Made by a program: the position numbers and the translations under genes
Part shown: piece by piece, positions 45,268-52,581 of the stretch
Layout of the letters: each line of letters starts with the position of its first letter
How positions within the stretch are numbered: the stretch's first letter is position 1
Assembly: GCA_017463985.1 (NCBI GenBank)
Contig: JAFUEH010000020.1
Coordinates: forward strand, 83,298 to 147,297
Length of the DNA: 64,000 nt
Source: Eubacterium sp.
GTDB lineage: Bacteria; Bacillota; Clostridia; Oscillospirales; Acutalibacteraceae
Direction of reading: 5' to 3'
Notes under the pieces: model-generated
Databases searched by the model: none
The model's input: only the letters and a program-made list of their open reading frames with translations
What the model was told of the DNA's origin: nothing

Positions 45268-45381
45268 ATGAAAGAAACCTATACCAAACCCGAAGCAAAG
45301 CTTGACGAATTTGAGACAGTCGATGTTTTGACGGCTTCCGGCGAAGGCTACGAGGACAACTCTTCGGAATACGGACTGTAA
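45268..45381 (+). CDS. 37-residue peptide with KP...EFETVDVLTASG motif
   Basis: A short frame (MKETYTKPEAKLDEFETV then DVLTASGEGYEDNSSEYGL) starts 3 bp after the stop of the 1627-residue protein. Its strong ribosome-binding site, TTAAAGGAGGATTAACC, overlaps the end of that gene, so it is translationally linked. It is acidic, has no signal peptide, and ends just before a hairpin. The layout, a charged N-terminal half followed by a Gly/Ser/Tyr-rich tail, resembles a leader-core ribosomal peptide precursor. However, no maturation enzyme (radical SAM, LanM, YcaO or similar) is encoded in the window. It may equally be a free short regulatory peptide. Confidence 0.65.
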   Translation: MKETYTKPEAKLDEFETVDVLTASGEGYEDNSSEYGL

Positions 45382-45389
45382 ATGAGTCG

Positions 45390-45410
45390 CTCCCTGCCAA
45401 AAGCAGGGAG
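45390..45410 (+). terminator. Hairpin after the 37-residue peptide gene
   Basis: CTCCCTGC (45390-45397) pairs with GCAGGGAG (45403-45410), loop CAAAA, 8 bp after the stop. It is followed by TGCTTATATA, not a strong T run, so partial read-through into the VanX-like gene is likely. Confidence 0.55.
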
Positions 45411-45453
45411 TGCTTATATATGTGCCACTGATTGATGTAGAAAGCAGGGAAAT

Positions 45454-46113
45454 ATGGCTACTGATTATAAAAGAGCGGCGGAGCTGGACTGCTCACGCTT
45501 TGTGTTGCTGTCGGATTATGTGCCGTCCATTGTGCAGGAAATCCGCTATTTTTCCACCTACAACTTTGTGGGTGACAGAATTGACGGTTACGAGGAGCCC
45601 TGCGCAATTCTCACAAAGGATGCTGCCAGAGCGCTCAAAGCCGTTGCCAACGAGGCGAATGTTGCCGGTTATCGGCTGAAAATTTTTGATACCTACCGTC
45701 CTGCAAGGGCTGTCAAGCACTTCGTTTTATGGGGAATTGAGGACTTAGACCAGCGGACAAAGCCGTTTTTCTATCCCGACCTGAATAAGACAGAGCTGTT
45801 TGAGCTTGGCTATATTGCGAGCAAATCCAGCCATAGCCGTGGCAGCACGGTCGATTTAACGCTGCTGGATATGGCGACCGGTAAGGAAGTGGATATGGCC
45901 AGTCCGTTTGACTTTTTCAGTGAAGTATCGCATCCGGACTACAAGGGCATTACCGAAGATCAGTATGAAAACCGAATGTTTTTACAAAAATTGATGGTGC
46001 GAGGCGGCTTTGAGCCAATCGACTGCGAATGGTGGCACTTCACCTTAAAGAACGAGCCGTTCCCGGATACCTACTTCGATTTCCCTGTATCGTCAGAATA
46101 TCTGAGAAAATAA
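45454..46113 (+). CDS. VanX-like D-Ala-D-Ala dipeptidase, cytoplasmic
   Basis: A 219-residue paralogue of the lipoprotein at 32951, without a signal peptide. Conserved positions are FDTYRPARAV (Arg), SSHSRGSTVDL (zinc His and Asp) and CEWWHFTL (catalytic Glu and zinc His), so it should be active. Cytoplasmic VanX removes D-Ala-D-Ala dipeptide and lowers the pool for pentapeptide precursors in glycopeptide-resistant bacteria. No vanH or vanA-type ligase is here, so classic vancomycin resistance is not indicated. GCAGGGAAAT precedes the ATG. It belongs to the promoter 2 transcript if read-through of the preceding hairpin occurs. Confidence 0.88.
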   Translation: MATDYKRAAELDCSRFVLLSDYVPSIVQEIRYFSTYNFVGDRIDGYEEPCAILTKDAARALKAVANEANVAGYRLKIFDTYRPARAVKHFVLWGIEDLDQRTKPFFYPDLNKTELFELGYIASKSSHSRGSTVDLTLLDMATGKEVDMASPFDFFSEVSHPDYKGITEDQYENRMFLQKLMVRGGFEPIDCEWWHFTLKNEPFPDTYFDFPVSSEYLRK

Positions 46114-46138
46114 CGGCTGATCCCCGGAGGGTCAGCCG
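46114..46138 (+). terminator. Terminator-like hairpin after the second VanX-like gene
   Basis: CGGCTGA-T-CCC / GGG-TCAGCCG (46114-46138) directly after the stop codon, without a clear T tract. It separates the VanX-like gene from the sensor-kinase promoter. Confidence 0.6.
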
Positions 46139-46146
46139 AAGCTCGT

Positions 46147-46175
46147 TGGACATCACAGCCGAGCTGTGCTATAAT
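46147..46175 (+). promoter_or_regulatory. Sigma-A promoter of the two-component genes
   Basis: TGGACA (46147-46152), a 17-bp spacer and perfect TATAAT (46170-46175), 35 bp before the kinase start. Unlike the four SARP-type promoters, it has a near-consensus -35 and no TTTGTTATACA repeats. Confidence 0.75.
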
Positions 46176-46209
46176 AAGGGCTGCAATTTTTGAAAAGGGG
46201 ACTATTGCG

Positions 46210-47448
46210 ATGGAAGAATACATTATTCTTATGCCAATGGGTATTCAGCTGCTCGGCTTACTGCTGGTAGTTTTGAATGATAAATATATCCGCAAAGAGC
46301 AGAAACAAACTATGACGGTTATCATCGGCCTGATCAGTCTGCTTTTAGCGCAGAATGTTGTTGATAATATTCTCGGTACAACCGTTTCTATGCCCTATCT
46401 CAGGACGGTTGTCAGCATTGTAGGCTATTCCGTCAGACCGATTATCATTGTGATGTTCTGCAAGCTGGTAAGACCAAACGGAAAAAATACCGTGGCGTGG
46501 GTTTTGGTAATTCTGAATGCATTAATATATCTTTCGGCGCTGTTTTCCCGTTTTGTATTTTATATTGATCCAGATAATCATTTTCACAGAGGCTCCATAT
46601 TCAATTATACTGCGTATGTTGTCAGTTTTATTTTGCTGGCGCATCTTATCTATTGTACGATTTCCGAATACAAAAGCCGAAAATCCTTTATCTGGATTGC
46701 CCTTATCAATGCAGCGATCATTGTTATTTCCGCCATACTTGAAATAACGCCTGCTTACTTTGATTATCCCGTAGGTTATCTGACGATTGCTATTGTCTGC
46801 TGCAGCCTTTTCTATTATATTTGGCTGCACCTTGAATTCGTCAGAGAGCACGAAAGAGCGCTGATGGCGGAGCAGCGTATTAAGATCATGATGTCGCAAA
46901 TTCAGCCGCATTTTGTGAGTAACACGCTGACGACGATTCAGTCCCTTTGTATGCTCGATCCGCCAAAGGCAGCAGAAATCACGGGAAAGTTCGGTGCCTA
47001 TATCAGAAATAATATCGCTTCTCTTGATGAAGAGAAGCTGATACCGATCAAAAAAGAAATTGAGCATACAAAAATTTATACCGAAATTGAAATGCTGCGC
47101 TTTCCCGATATCAGCGTGGAATACGAAATAGACGAGGAGGATTTTTCCGTTCCGGCGCTGACGGTGCAGCCGCTCGTTGAAAATGCGATCCGTCACGGCG
47201 TTCGCGAGATTGAGAACGGAAAGGTGAGCATTGTAACAAAAAATACAGAAAAAAGTCATATTATTACGATCCGTGATAACGGCGTCGGCTTTGATACGGA
47301 TACGCTTTCGGTGCAGGACGGCGCGCATATCGGTATCAACAATGTCCGCGAAAGAGTGAAGGCGATGTGCGGCGGCACACTAGCGATTGACAGTCAAATC
47401 GGTAAGGGTACAACGGTTACTATTACAATCCCAAGGAGAACAGCATGA
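46210..47448 (+). CDS. LytS-like membrane sensor histidine kinase
   Basis: A 412-residue kinase. The first 215 residues form about six to seven membrane helices (a 7TM-type sensor) with no large external domain. The His_kinase domain has the phosphorylated His in MMSQIQPHFVSNTLTTIQ near residue 237. HATPase_c has VQPLVENAIRHGVREI (N box) near 320, IRDNGVGFD (G1) near 360 and GINNVRERVKAMCGG near 380. This is the LytS/YpdA/YehU group, which usually pairs with LytTR regulators; here its partner has a SARP-like output instead. The gene overlaps the regulator by 4 bp. Confidence 0.92.
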   Translation: MEEYIILMPMGIQLLGLLLVVLNDKYIRKEQKQTMTVIIGLISLLLAQNVVDNILGTTVSMPYLRTVVSIVGYSVRPIIIVMFCKLVRPNGKNTVAWVLVILNALIYLSALFSRFVFYIDPDNHFHRGSIFNYTAYVVSFILLAHLIYCTISEYKSRKSFIWIALINAAIIVISAILEITPAYFDYPVGYLTIAIVCCSLFYYIWLHLEFVREHERALMAEQRIKIMMSQIQPHFVSNTLTTIQSLCMLDPPKAAEITGKFGAYIRNNIASLDEEKLIPIKKEIEHTKIYTEIEMLRFPDISVEYEIDEEDFSVPALTVQPLVENAIRHGVREIENGKVSIVTKNTEKSHIITIRDNGVGFDTDTLSVQDGAHIGINNVRERVKAMCGGTLAIDSQIGKGTTVTITIPRRTA

Positions 47449-48245
47449 AAATTATATGCGTTGACGATGAAAAGCTGATATTACAGCTGGTGATGCTTAT
47501 GTGCGAGCAGCTGCCGCAGGTCAGCGAGGTGGTGGGCTTTTCAAGCGCCCTTGAAGCGCTGGAATACCTCAAGGACAATTCGGCGGATATTGCGCTGCTG
47601 GATATTGAAATGCCAAAGATGAACGGTATCACGCTTGCCGTAAAAATCAAGGAGCTGCAGCCCAAGCTATCCGTGATCTTTCTGACAGGTTATTCGCATT
47701 ATGCGCTTGACGCACTGAAAATTCACGCCAGCGGCTATATCTTAAAGCCTATTGAAAAGGATAGGCTGGCGGAGGAAATCAATTACGCCATGTCCGCAAA
47801 GGAGCCTCCCGCGTATCCTCATATCTATGCAAAAACCTTTGGCGAGTTTGATTTGCTCGTTGACGGGAGTCCGGTGCACTTTCCGCGCTCAAAGGCAAAG
47901 GAGTTGCTTGCCTACTTAGTGGATAAGCAAGGTGCCGGCGTGAAGCGGAAGGCAGCGTTTGCTGCTTTGTACGAGGACGCCATCTATGACCGCAAAATGC
48001 AGAACAGCTTTAACGTCATTGTGCACTGCCTGAAAACCGTGCTTGCCGAACACGGCGTAGGCGAAATTTTTGAAATGAATACAGGTGAACTAAGGGTTAA
48101 CCCAACGCTGTTTGACTGTGATCTGTACCGGCTGTTACAAGGCGACACACAGGCCGTCAATGCTTATCGCGGCGAATATATGACCGCGTATTATTGGGCA
48201 AATTTGACAGAAAGCTTTATCGACAACTCCTTGAGAAATGAATAA
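47445..48245 (+). CDS. Response regulator with SARP-like DNA-binding output domain
   Basis: A 266-residue regulator. The receiver domain (1-118) has all key residues: acidic pair Asp7/Asp8 (CVDDEK), phospho-acceptor Asp53 (LLDIEMPKMNG), Thr81 (FLTGYS) and Lys101 (ILKPIEK). The output (about 128-235) is an OmpR/SARP-type winged helix: KTFGEFDLLVDGSPVHFPRS, KAKELLAYLVDKQGAGV, then the recognition-helix region YDRKMQNSFNVIVHCLKTVL and a wing. A short C-terminal helical piece (to 266) corresponds to the beginning of a BTAD domain. SARP proteins bind 11-bp-spaced direct repeats 8 bp upstream of the -10, exactly what precedes four operons here. It is therefore the prime candidate for their activator. 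Confidence 0.9.
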   Translation: MKIICVDDEKLILQLVMLMCEQLPQVSEVVGFSSALEALEYLKDNSADIALLDIEMPKMNGITLAVKIKELQPKLSVIFLTGYSHYALDALKIHASGYILKPIEKDRLAEEINYAMSAKEPPAYPHIYAKTFGEFDLLVDGSPVHFPRSKAKELLAYLVDKQGAGVKRKAAFAALYEDAIYDRKMQNSFNVIVHCLKTVLAEHGVGEIFEMNTGELRVNPTLFDCDLYRLLQGDTQAVNAYRGEYMTAYYWANLTESFIDNSLRNE

Positions 48246-48268
48246 ATATTGCAATGTCTTTTGCTGGG

Positions 48269-48297
48269 AGTGCTTTCCTGCAGGAGGCATTATTTTT
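48269..48297 (+). terminator. Terminator after the two-component genes
   Basis: TGCTTTC / GAGGCA hairpin (with G-U pairs, loop CTGCAG region) followed by TTATTTTTTG, about 25 bp after the regulator stop. Confidence 0.55.
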
Positions 48298-48333
48298 TGA
48301 ATATTTTTTAAATTTTTCAAAAAACACCCCATT

Positions 48334-48369
48334 TTTGTTATACATTTGTTATACATCGCCCTGTATAAT
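48334..48369 (+). promoter_or_regulatory. SARP-type direct-repeat promoter 3 (choline-binding-like protein)
   Basis: TTTGTTATACA twice in tandem (48334-48344, 48345-48355), 8 bp (TCGCCCTG), then perfect TATAAT (48364-48369). Upstream TTTTTCAAAAAACACCCC matches promoters 2 and 4. There is no -35 hexamer: TACATT lies at that position. Confidence 0.9.
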
Positions 48370-48422
48370 AAGATTAACATTTTTGTTTATTAGACAAATC
48401 AAACACAAGAAGGAGGACAAAA

Positions 48423-51400
48423 ATGAAAAAGATTTTAAGCTTATTGTTGAGTATTTTAATGGTGATGACGGTATTGCCGTCCTTCTCCGTCTCGGCTTAC
48501 GCCGACGGAGGCGGTTTAGGCGCTTCGTCAACCACGAGAGAGGGCTATACCTATTCTATCAGCGTCAGAACAACAGATGATGCAGACGGCTGGAATGCCG
48601 CATATTTCAGAATAGCTAAATCAGAGGATGACTATAACCAATTTCGTGAATGGGACATCAAGGATGATATTGATAACTCGGGCGAGATCTTCTATACCGA
48701 ATACACCAGCAGTATTTTTTATGACAAATTGGTGCTTTATGTTGATTTCGGCGGCGGCGTCACCTGGCGTAATTGGTCGGGTGCTGTGACGGTTAAAATC
48801 AATGATGTTAACGTTTGGTCCGCAAACGTCAGCGCTTCTTCGTCAGCCGGCAGCAGCTCAAATACACGGTTTGACACAATAGTGGATAAACCGCAGCCTT
48901 CATCATTTGATGTTTACCTGAGTAAGAATGAAAGCGGTGAAAAAGACCGCAACCTGAAATTTGTTCAGAGCAAGGATGACGCAAAGGGTGAAATTAACGG
49001 CAATTTGTATTGGGAAATCATAGACGACTATAATGCTTTTTGGAAAGCACCGAATGATAGCCCTGTCAGCGTGGAATCTAACAACGTTGTTGCCTCTGTT
49101 CAGGAGGAGCTTTCGAAAGCATACAAACTGGCTGTAAAAAGCAATAACGGTTATGACCATACCGGCACGATAACGCTGACGGCGGGAAGCCTTTCAAAAG
49201 ATTATGACATGGATTTCGTTTTCTGGCACAGTATTGATGTGGAATCTGCTGAACATGGCACGGTAACTGTGTCCGAAGAAAAGGCTTATGCCGGTGATAC
49301 GGTCACGCTCACTACGCAGCCACAGGACGGCTATGCTTTAAAAAGTGTTATCGTAACAGATGAAGACGGTAACGAGGTTGCTGTAACAGGCAATAAATTT
49401 ACGATGCCTAATAGCGACATCAAGGTAACAGCAGCATTTGAGCCGACAACCTACATAGCAAAATTCGTTTCCGACGGTAAAACTGTTGCAGAAATTCCGT
49501 ATACTGTCGAAACCGCAGAAATTGAAGAACCTGCCGTTCCCGAAAAGCCCGGCTATACCGGCGCGTGGTCGGCCTACACGCTTGCCATCGGCGGCGTTGT
49601 GGTGGAAGCCAAATATGAGAAGGAGTTCCACGATTTCCGTGTTACAGCCTCCTCACCGGCCACCTGTACCGAGGAAGGCTATGACACTTATACGTGTACG
49701 ATCTGCGGCGAGTCGTATAACGTTACGACTACACCGGCAACAGGTCATGTTTATAAGGTAACCTCCTCTACGGCAGCCACCTGCACCGCAGAGGGCTACG
49801 ATACTTATACCTGCGAAGTGTGCGGCGCAACCTATAACAAGACGACTACACCGGCACTCGGCCATGCCTTTACGGTCAAGATTGATACCGTAGCAGCTAC
49901 CTGCACTGAGGAAGGCTACGAGGTTTATCAGTGTGAAAGATGTGACGCTACTTATGAAAGAGTCACCACACCGGCAACAGGTCATGTTTATAAGGTAACT
50001 GCCTCTACGCCGGCAACCTGCACAACTGAGGGTTATGATACCTATACGTGTACTATCTGCGGTGATTCCTACCATGCTTCGACAACACCGGCAACAGGTC
50101 ATGTTTACAATGTAACTGACTCTACGCCGGCAACCTGCACTGCAGAGGGTTATGATACCTATACCTGCGAGATCTGCGGCGCAACCTACAATAAGACGAC
50201 AACGCCGGTTGCAGCCCATCTGTTTTCAACGAGAGAATTTAAGGACGCTACCTGCACAGAGCCGGGCTATACGGTTTACGAGTGCCTGAACTGCGGTACG
50301 GCCTATAGGGGCGACTTCATTTCCGCAAAGGATCATCACTTTGCGGCTGATGTCGTTGCGCCGACCTGCGCTGAGGAAGGCTACACCTATTATACCTGCG
50401 AGGTTTGCGGCGAAACCAGAAAGAACGCCGACGGCTCGCTGTATCAGACGAATATCAAAAAGCCTGTCGCTCACGTGCTGAATACGGTGTCTACCGTAGC
50501 ACCGACTTGCGGCGAAGACGGCAAGAAGGTATCCGAATGTATTAACTGCGGCTATGTGCAGGAGGAAGTGATTCCGGCAACAGGCGATCATTGGTATACC
50601 GCGTTCATGGTGACCGAGCCGACTTGCGCCGAAACCGGCGTGATGGCCTATATGTGTGCAAACTGCGACGCCCTTTATTATGAAGAGCTGCCTGTGACAG
50701 GCGACCATAATTATGACGGCACCATGGTGATCGAGGACGCTGATAATTACAGAATCAATCCTTCGCAAACCTGCACCGTATGCGGTCAGCAGGAGGCGCT
50801 GGTGCTGAACGGCTGGTGCAAGCACCCCGAAATCGGCAGATGGATGTTCCTTGAAAATAATGCAAAGCGCCGCGGCTGGCTGCATATTCCTGAGCCGTTC
50901 GACCAGTGGTATTATCTGGATAACGACGGTTACATGGTGACCGGCTTGTATGAGGTAGACGGCAAGAAGTATTATTTCGACGAGTACGGCGTCATGCAAA
51001 CCGGCTGGTATCATGATGAGGAAAACGACGCATGGTATTATGCTGACGAAGAGACTGGCGCTATGGTGACCGGCTGGAACGTGATCGACGAGCGCACTTA
51101 TTACTTCGGTGAGGACGCCGTTATGCTCACGGGCTGGCAGAAGGTAAAGGGTAAGTGGTATTACCTGTCACCTGAGGACGGCAGCATGCAGACTGGCTGG
51201 CAAAAGGTAGACGGTAAGTGGTATTACCTTGATCCGGACAACGGCGACATGAAAACAAGCTGGCAGCAGATCGACGGCAAGTGGTACTACTTAAAGGCCT
51301 CCGGCGAAATGGCTACCGGCTGGCTGAAGCAGGGAAGCACTTGGTACTATCTGAATGTGTCCGGCGCGATGGCCACCGGCTGGAAGGCCGTTGACGGCAA

Positions 51401-51626
51401 GTGGTATTACTTTGACGCTACCACCGGCGCGATGAAGACCGGCTGGCAGAAGATCAATAAGAGCTGGTACTATCTCAGCACCTCCGGCGCGATGGTTACC
51501 GGTTGGCGTTATATCGATGGCGCGTGGTACTATTTCAACAATTCCGGTTCGATGAGAACGGCATCCCTGACAGAAAACGGTAAGGTTTACCGCTTTGCTG
51601 CCTCCGGCAAGTGCCTGAACCCGTAA
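48423..51626 (+). CDS. Secreted protein with Cys-pair repeats and cell-wall-binding repeats
   Basis: A 1067-residue secreted protein with a signal peptide (MKKILSLLLSILMVMTVLPS). About 240 residues of unknown fold precede an InlB-type divergent repeat (about 275-340; SAEHGTVTVSEEKAYAG) and a second beta repeat (to about 400). Then come about nine to ten repeats of near 38-42 residues (about 400-785), each with CTxEGYxxYxC and a following CxxC (TCEVCGATY). These could bind metal or form disulfides. The C-terminus (about 795-1060) has about ten choline/glucan-binding type repeats (TGWQKVDGKWYYLDPDNG and variants), which attach proteins non-covalently to wall polymers. No catalytic domain is evident, so it is probably an adhesin or structural surface protein. 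Confidence 0.85.
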   Translation: MKKILSLLLSILMVMTVLPSFSVSAYADGGGLGASSTTREGYTYSISVRTTDDADGWNAAYFRIAKSEDDYNQFREWDIKDDIDNSGEIFYTEYTSSIFYDKLVLYVDFGGGVTWRNWSGAVTVKINDVNVWSANVSASSSAGSSSNTRFDTIVDKPQPSSFDVYLSKNESGEKDRNLKFVQSKDDAKGEINGNLYWEIIDDYNAFWKAPNDSPVSVESNNVVASVQEELSKAYKLAVKSNNGYDHTGTITLTAGSLSKDYDMDFVFWHSIDVESAEHGTVTVSEEKAYAGDTVTLTTQPQDGYALKSVIVTDEDGNEVAVTGNKFTMPNSDIKVTAAFEPTTYIAKFVSDGKTVAEIPYTVETAEIEEPAVPEKPGYTGAWSAYTLAIGGVVVEAKYEKEFHDFRVTASSPATCTEEGYDTYTCTICGESYNVTTTPATGHVYKVTSSTAATCTAEGYDTYTCEVCGATYNKTTTPALGHAFTVKIDTVAATCTEEGYEVYQCERCDATYERVTTPATGHVYKVTASTPATCTTEGYDTYTCTICGDSYHASTTPATGHVYNVTDSTPATCTAEGYDTYTCEICGATYNKTTTPVAAHLFSTREFKDATCTEPGYTVYECLNCGTAYRGDFISAKDHHFAADVVAPTCAEEGYTYYTCEVCGETRKNADGSLYQTNIKKPVAHVLNTVSTVAPTCGEDGKKVSECINCGYVQEEVIPATGDHWYTAFMVTEPTCAETGVMAYMCANCDALYYEELPVTGDHNYDGTMVIEDADNYRINPSQTCTVCGQQEALVLNGWCKHPEIGRWMFLENNAKRRGWLHIPEPFDQWYYLDNDGYMVTGLYEVDGKKYYFDEYGVMQTGWYHDEENDAWYYADEETGAMVTGWNVIDERTYYFGEDAVMLTGWQKVKGKWYYLSPEDGSMQTGWQKVDGKWYYLDPDNGDMKTSWQQIDGKWYYLKASGEMATGWLKQGSTWYYLNVSGAMATGWKAVDGKWYYFDATTGAMKTGWQKINKSWYYLSTSGAMVTGWRYIDGAWYYFNNSGSMRTASLTENGKVYRFAASGKCLNP
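49645..50780 (+). repeat. In-gene array of about nine Cys-rich repeats
   Basis: Units of roughly 117-130 bp contain the codons for ACCTGCACTGAGGAAGGCTA-like and ACCTGCGA..TGCGGC segments. They are imperfect and their similarity falls towards the 3' end, consistent with old and recent unit duplications. The reading frame is preserved throughout. Confidence 0.8.
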
Positions 51627-51668
51627 CAATCCATAGCAACCAATTTTCATTCTCAATAGAATAACAGT

Positions 51669-51700
51669 AATGCTTTCCGCTCATCCGGAAAGCATTATTT
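51669..51700 (+). terminator. Terminator after the wall-binding protein gene
   Basis: AATGCTTTCCG (51669-51679) and CGGAAAGCATT (51686-51696) form a perfect 11-bp stem followed by ATTTTTTTAAAT. Confidence 0.9.
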
Positions 51701-51728
51701 TTTTAAATTTTTTCAAAAATACCCCGTT

Positions 51729-51764
51729 TTTGTTATACATTTGTTATACATCGCCTTGTATAAT
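51729..51764 (+). promoter_or_regulatory. SARP-type direct-repeat promoter 4 (AIM24-L,D-transpeptidase operon)
   Basis: TTTGTTATACA twice in tandem (51729-51739, 51740-51750), 8 bp (TCGCCTTG), then TATAAT (51759-51764). Upstream TTTTTTCAAAAATACCCC is nearly identical to promoter 3. Confidence 0.9.
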
Positions 51765-51799
51765 TAATATATATACCGGAAGATAAAGGAGGATAATTT

Positions 51800-52486
51800 A
51801 TGAATTACAAAATTGAGGGCGGCAATCTTCCCGTTTTACTTTGTCAGCTCGAAGCCGGCGAGGAAATGAAGTGCGAAGGCGGCTCGATGAGCTGGATGGA
51901 CGACGAAATCGAAATGAAAACGCAGGGCGGCGGCATCGGCAAGATGTTCGGCAGAATGTTCACGGGTGAAAAAATGTTCCAAAACATTTACCACGCAAAC
52001 CGCCCGGGCGAAATTGCGTTTGCTTCGTCCTTCCCCGGCTCGATCAGAGCGATCGAAGTAACGCCGGATAAGCCGGTAATCGCGCAAAAGAGCGCCTTTT
52101 TGGCGAGCTACGGTAATATTGATATTTCTGTATTCTTCCAAAAGAAGCTCAAGGCAGGTTTATTCGGCGGCGAGGGCTTCTTAATGCAAAAGTTCAGCGG
52201 TAACGGTATCGTTTTCATCGAGATTGACGGCTCTGCGGTGGAATATGATATTCCTGCAGGCGACTGCAAAATTATTGATACCGGTTATTTGGCTGCCATG
52301 GACGGCTCCTGTTCTATTGACACAAGAACGGTGAAGGGCGTCAAGAATGTTCTCTTCGGCGGCGAAGGCCTGTTCAACACGGTTGTGAAGGGTCCCGGTC
52401 ATGTCATTCTTCAGACCATGCCGATCCAAAAAACCGCCATGGCGATTGATCCGTTCATCACAAAAACGACTGTTTCAAACGACTAA
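51800..52486 (+). CDS. AIM24 / TIGR00266-family protein
   Basis: A 228-residue cytoplasmic protein built of beta strands. Typical patterns are LEAGEEMKCEGGSMSWMDDEIEMKTQGGGIGKM near residue 15-50, FASSFPGSIRAIEV, KSAFLASYGNIDISVFFQKK, GGEGFLMQKFSGNGIVFIEIDGS and LFGGEGLFNTVVKGPGHVILQTMP. These fit the AIM24-like family, a widespread group without a settled molecular function; members are often encoded next to stress or envelope genes. AAAGGAGGATAATTT precedes the ATG. It is the first gene after direct-repeat promoter 4. Confidence 0.85.
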   Translation: MNYKIEGGNLPVLLCQLEAGEEMKCEGGSMSWMDDEIEMKTQGGGIGKMFGRMFTGEKMFQNIYHANRPGEIAFASSFPGSIRAIEVTPDKPVIAQKSAFLASYGNIDISVFFQKKLKAGLFGGEGFLMQKFSGNGIVFIEIDGSAVEYDIPAGDCKIIDTGYLAAMDGSCSIDTRTVKGVKNVLFGGEGLFNTVVKGPGHVILQTMPIQKTAMAIDPFITKTTVSND

Positions 52487-52581
52487 CGCTTTGGCTTTCT
52501 CTATGTTTATCGAGCATTAAGATCAATGTCGGTCTTGATGAATAGAAATAATATGATACATAAAAGGAGAGAAAATCAGAG

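Noticed and set aside
45454-46113. Glycopeptide (vancomycin) resistance cluster
   Set aside because: Only VanX-like dipeptidases are present; vanH dehydrogenase, D-Ala-D-Lac/D-Ser ligase and VanS/VanR-type regulators are absent.
49653-50219. Minus-strand Cys-rich frame, and the idea of a CRISPR array at 49645-50780
   Set aside because: The periodicity is that of coding repeats in the secreted protein: units are imperfect, in frame and without spacer structure.
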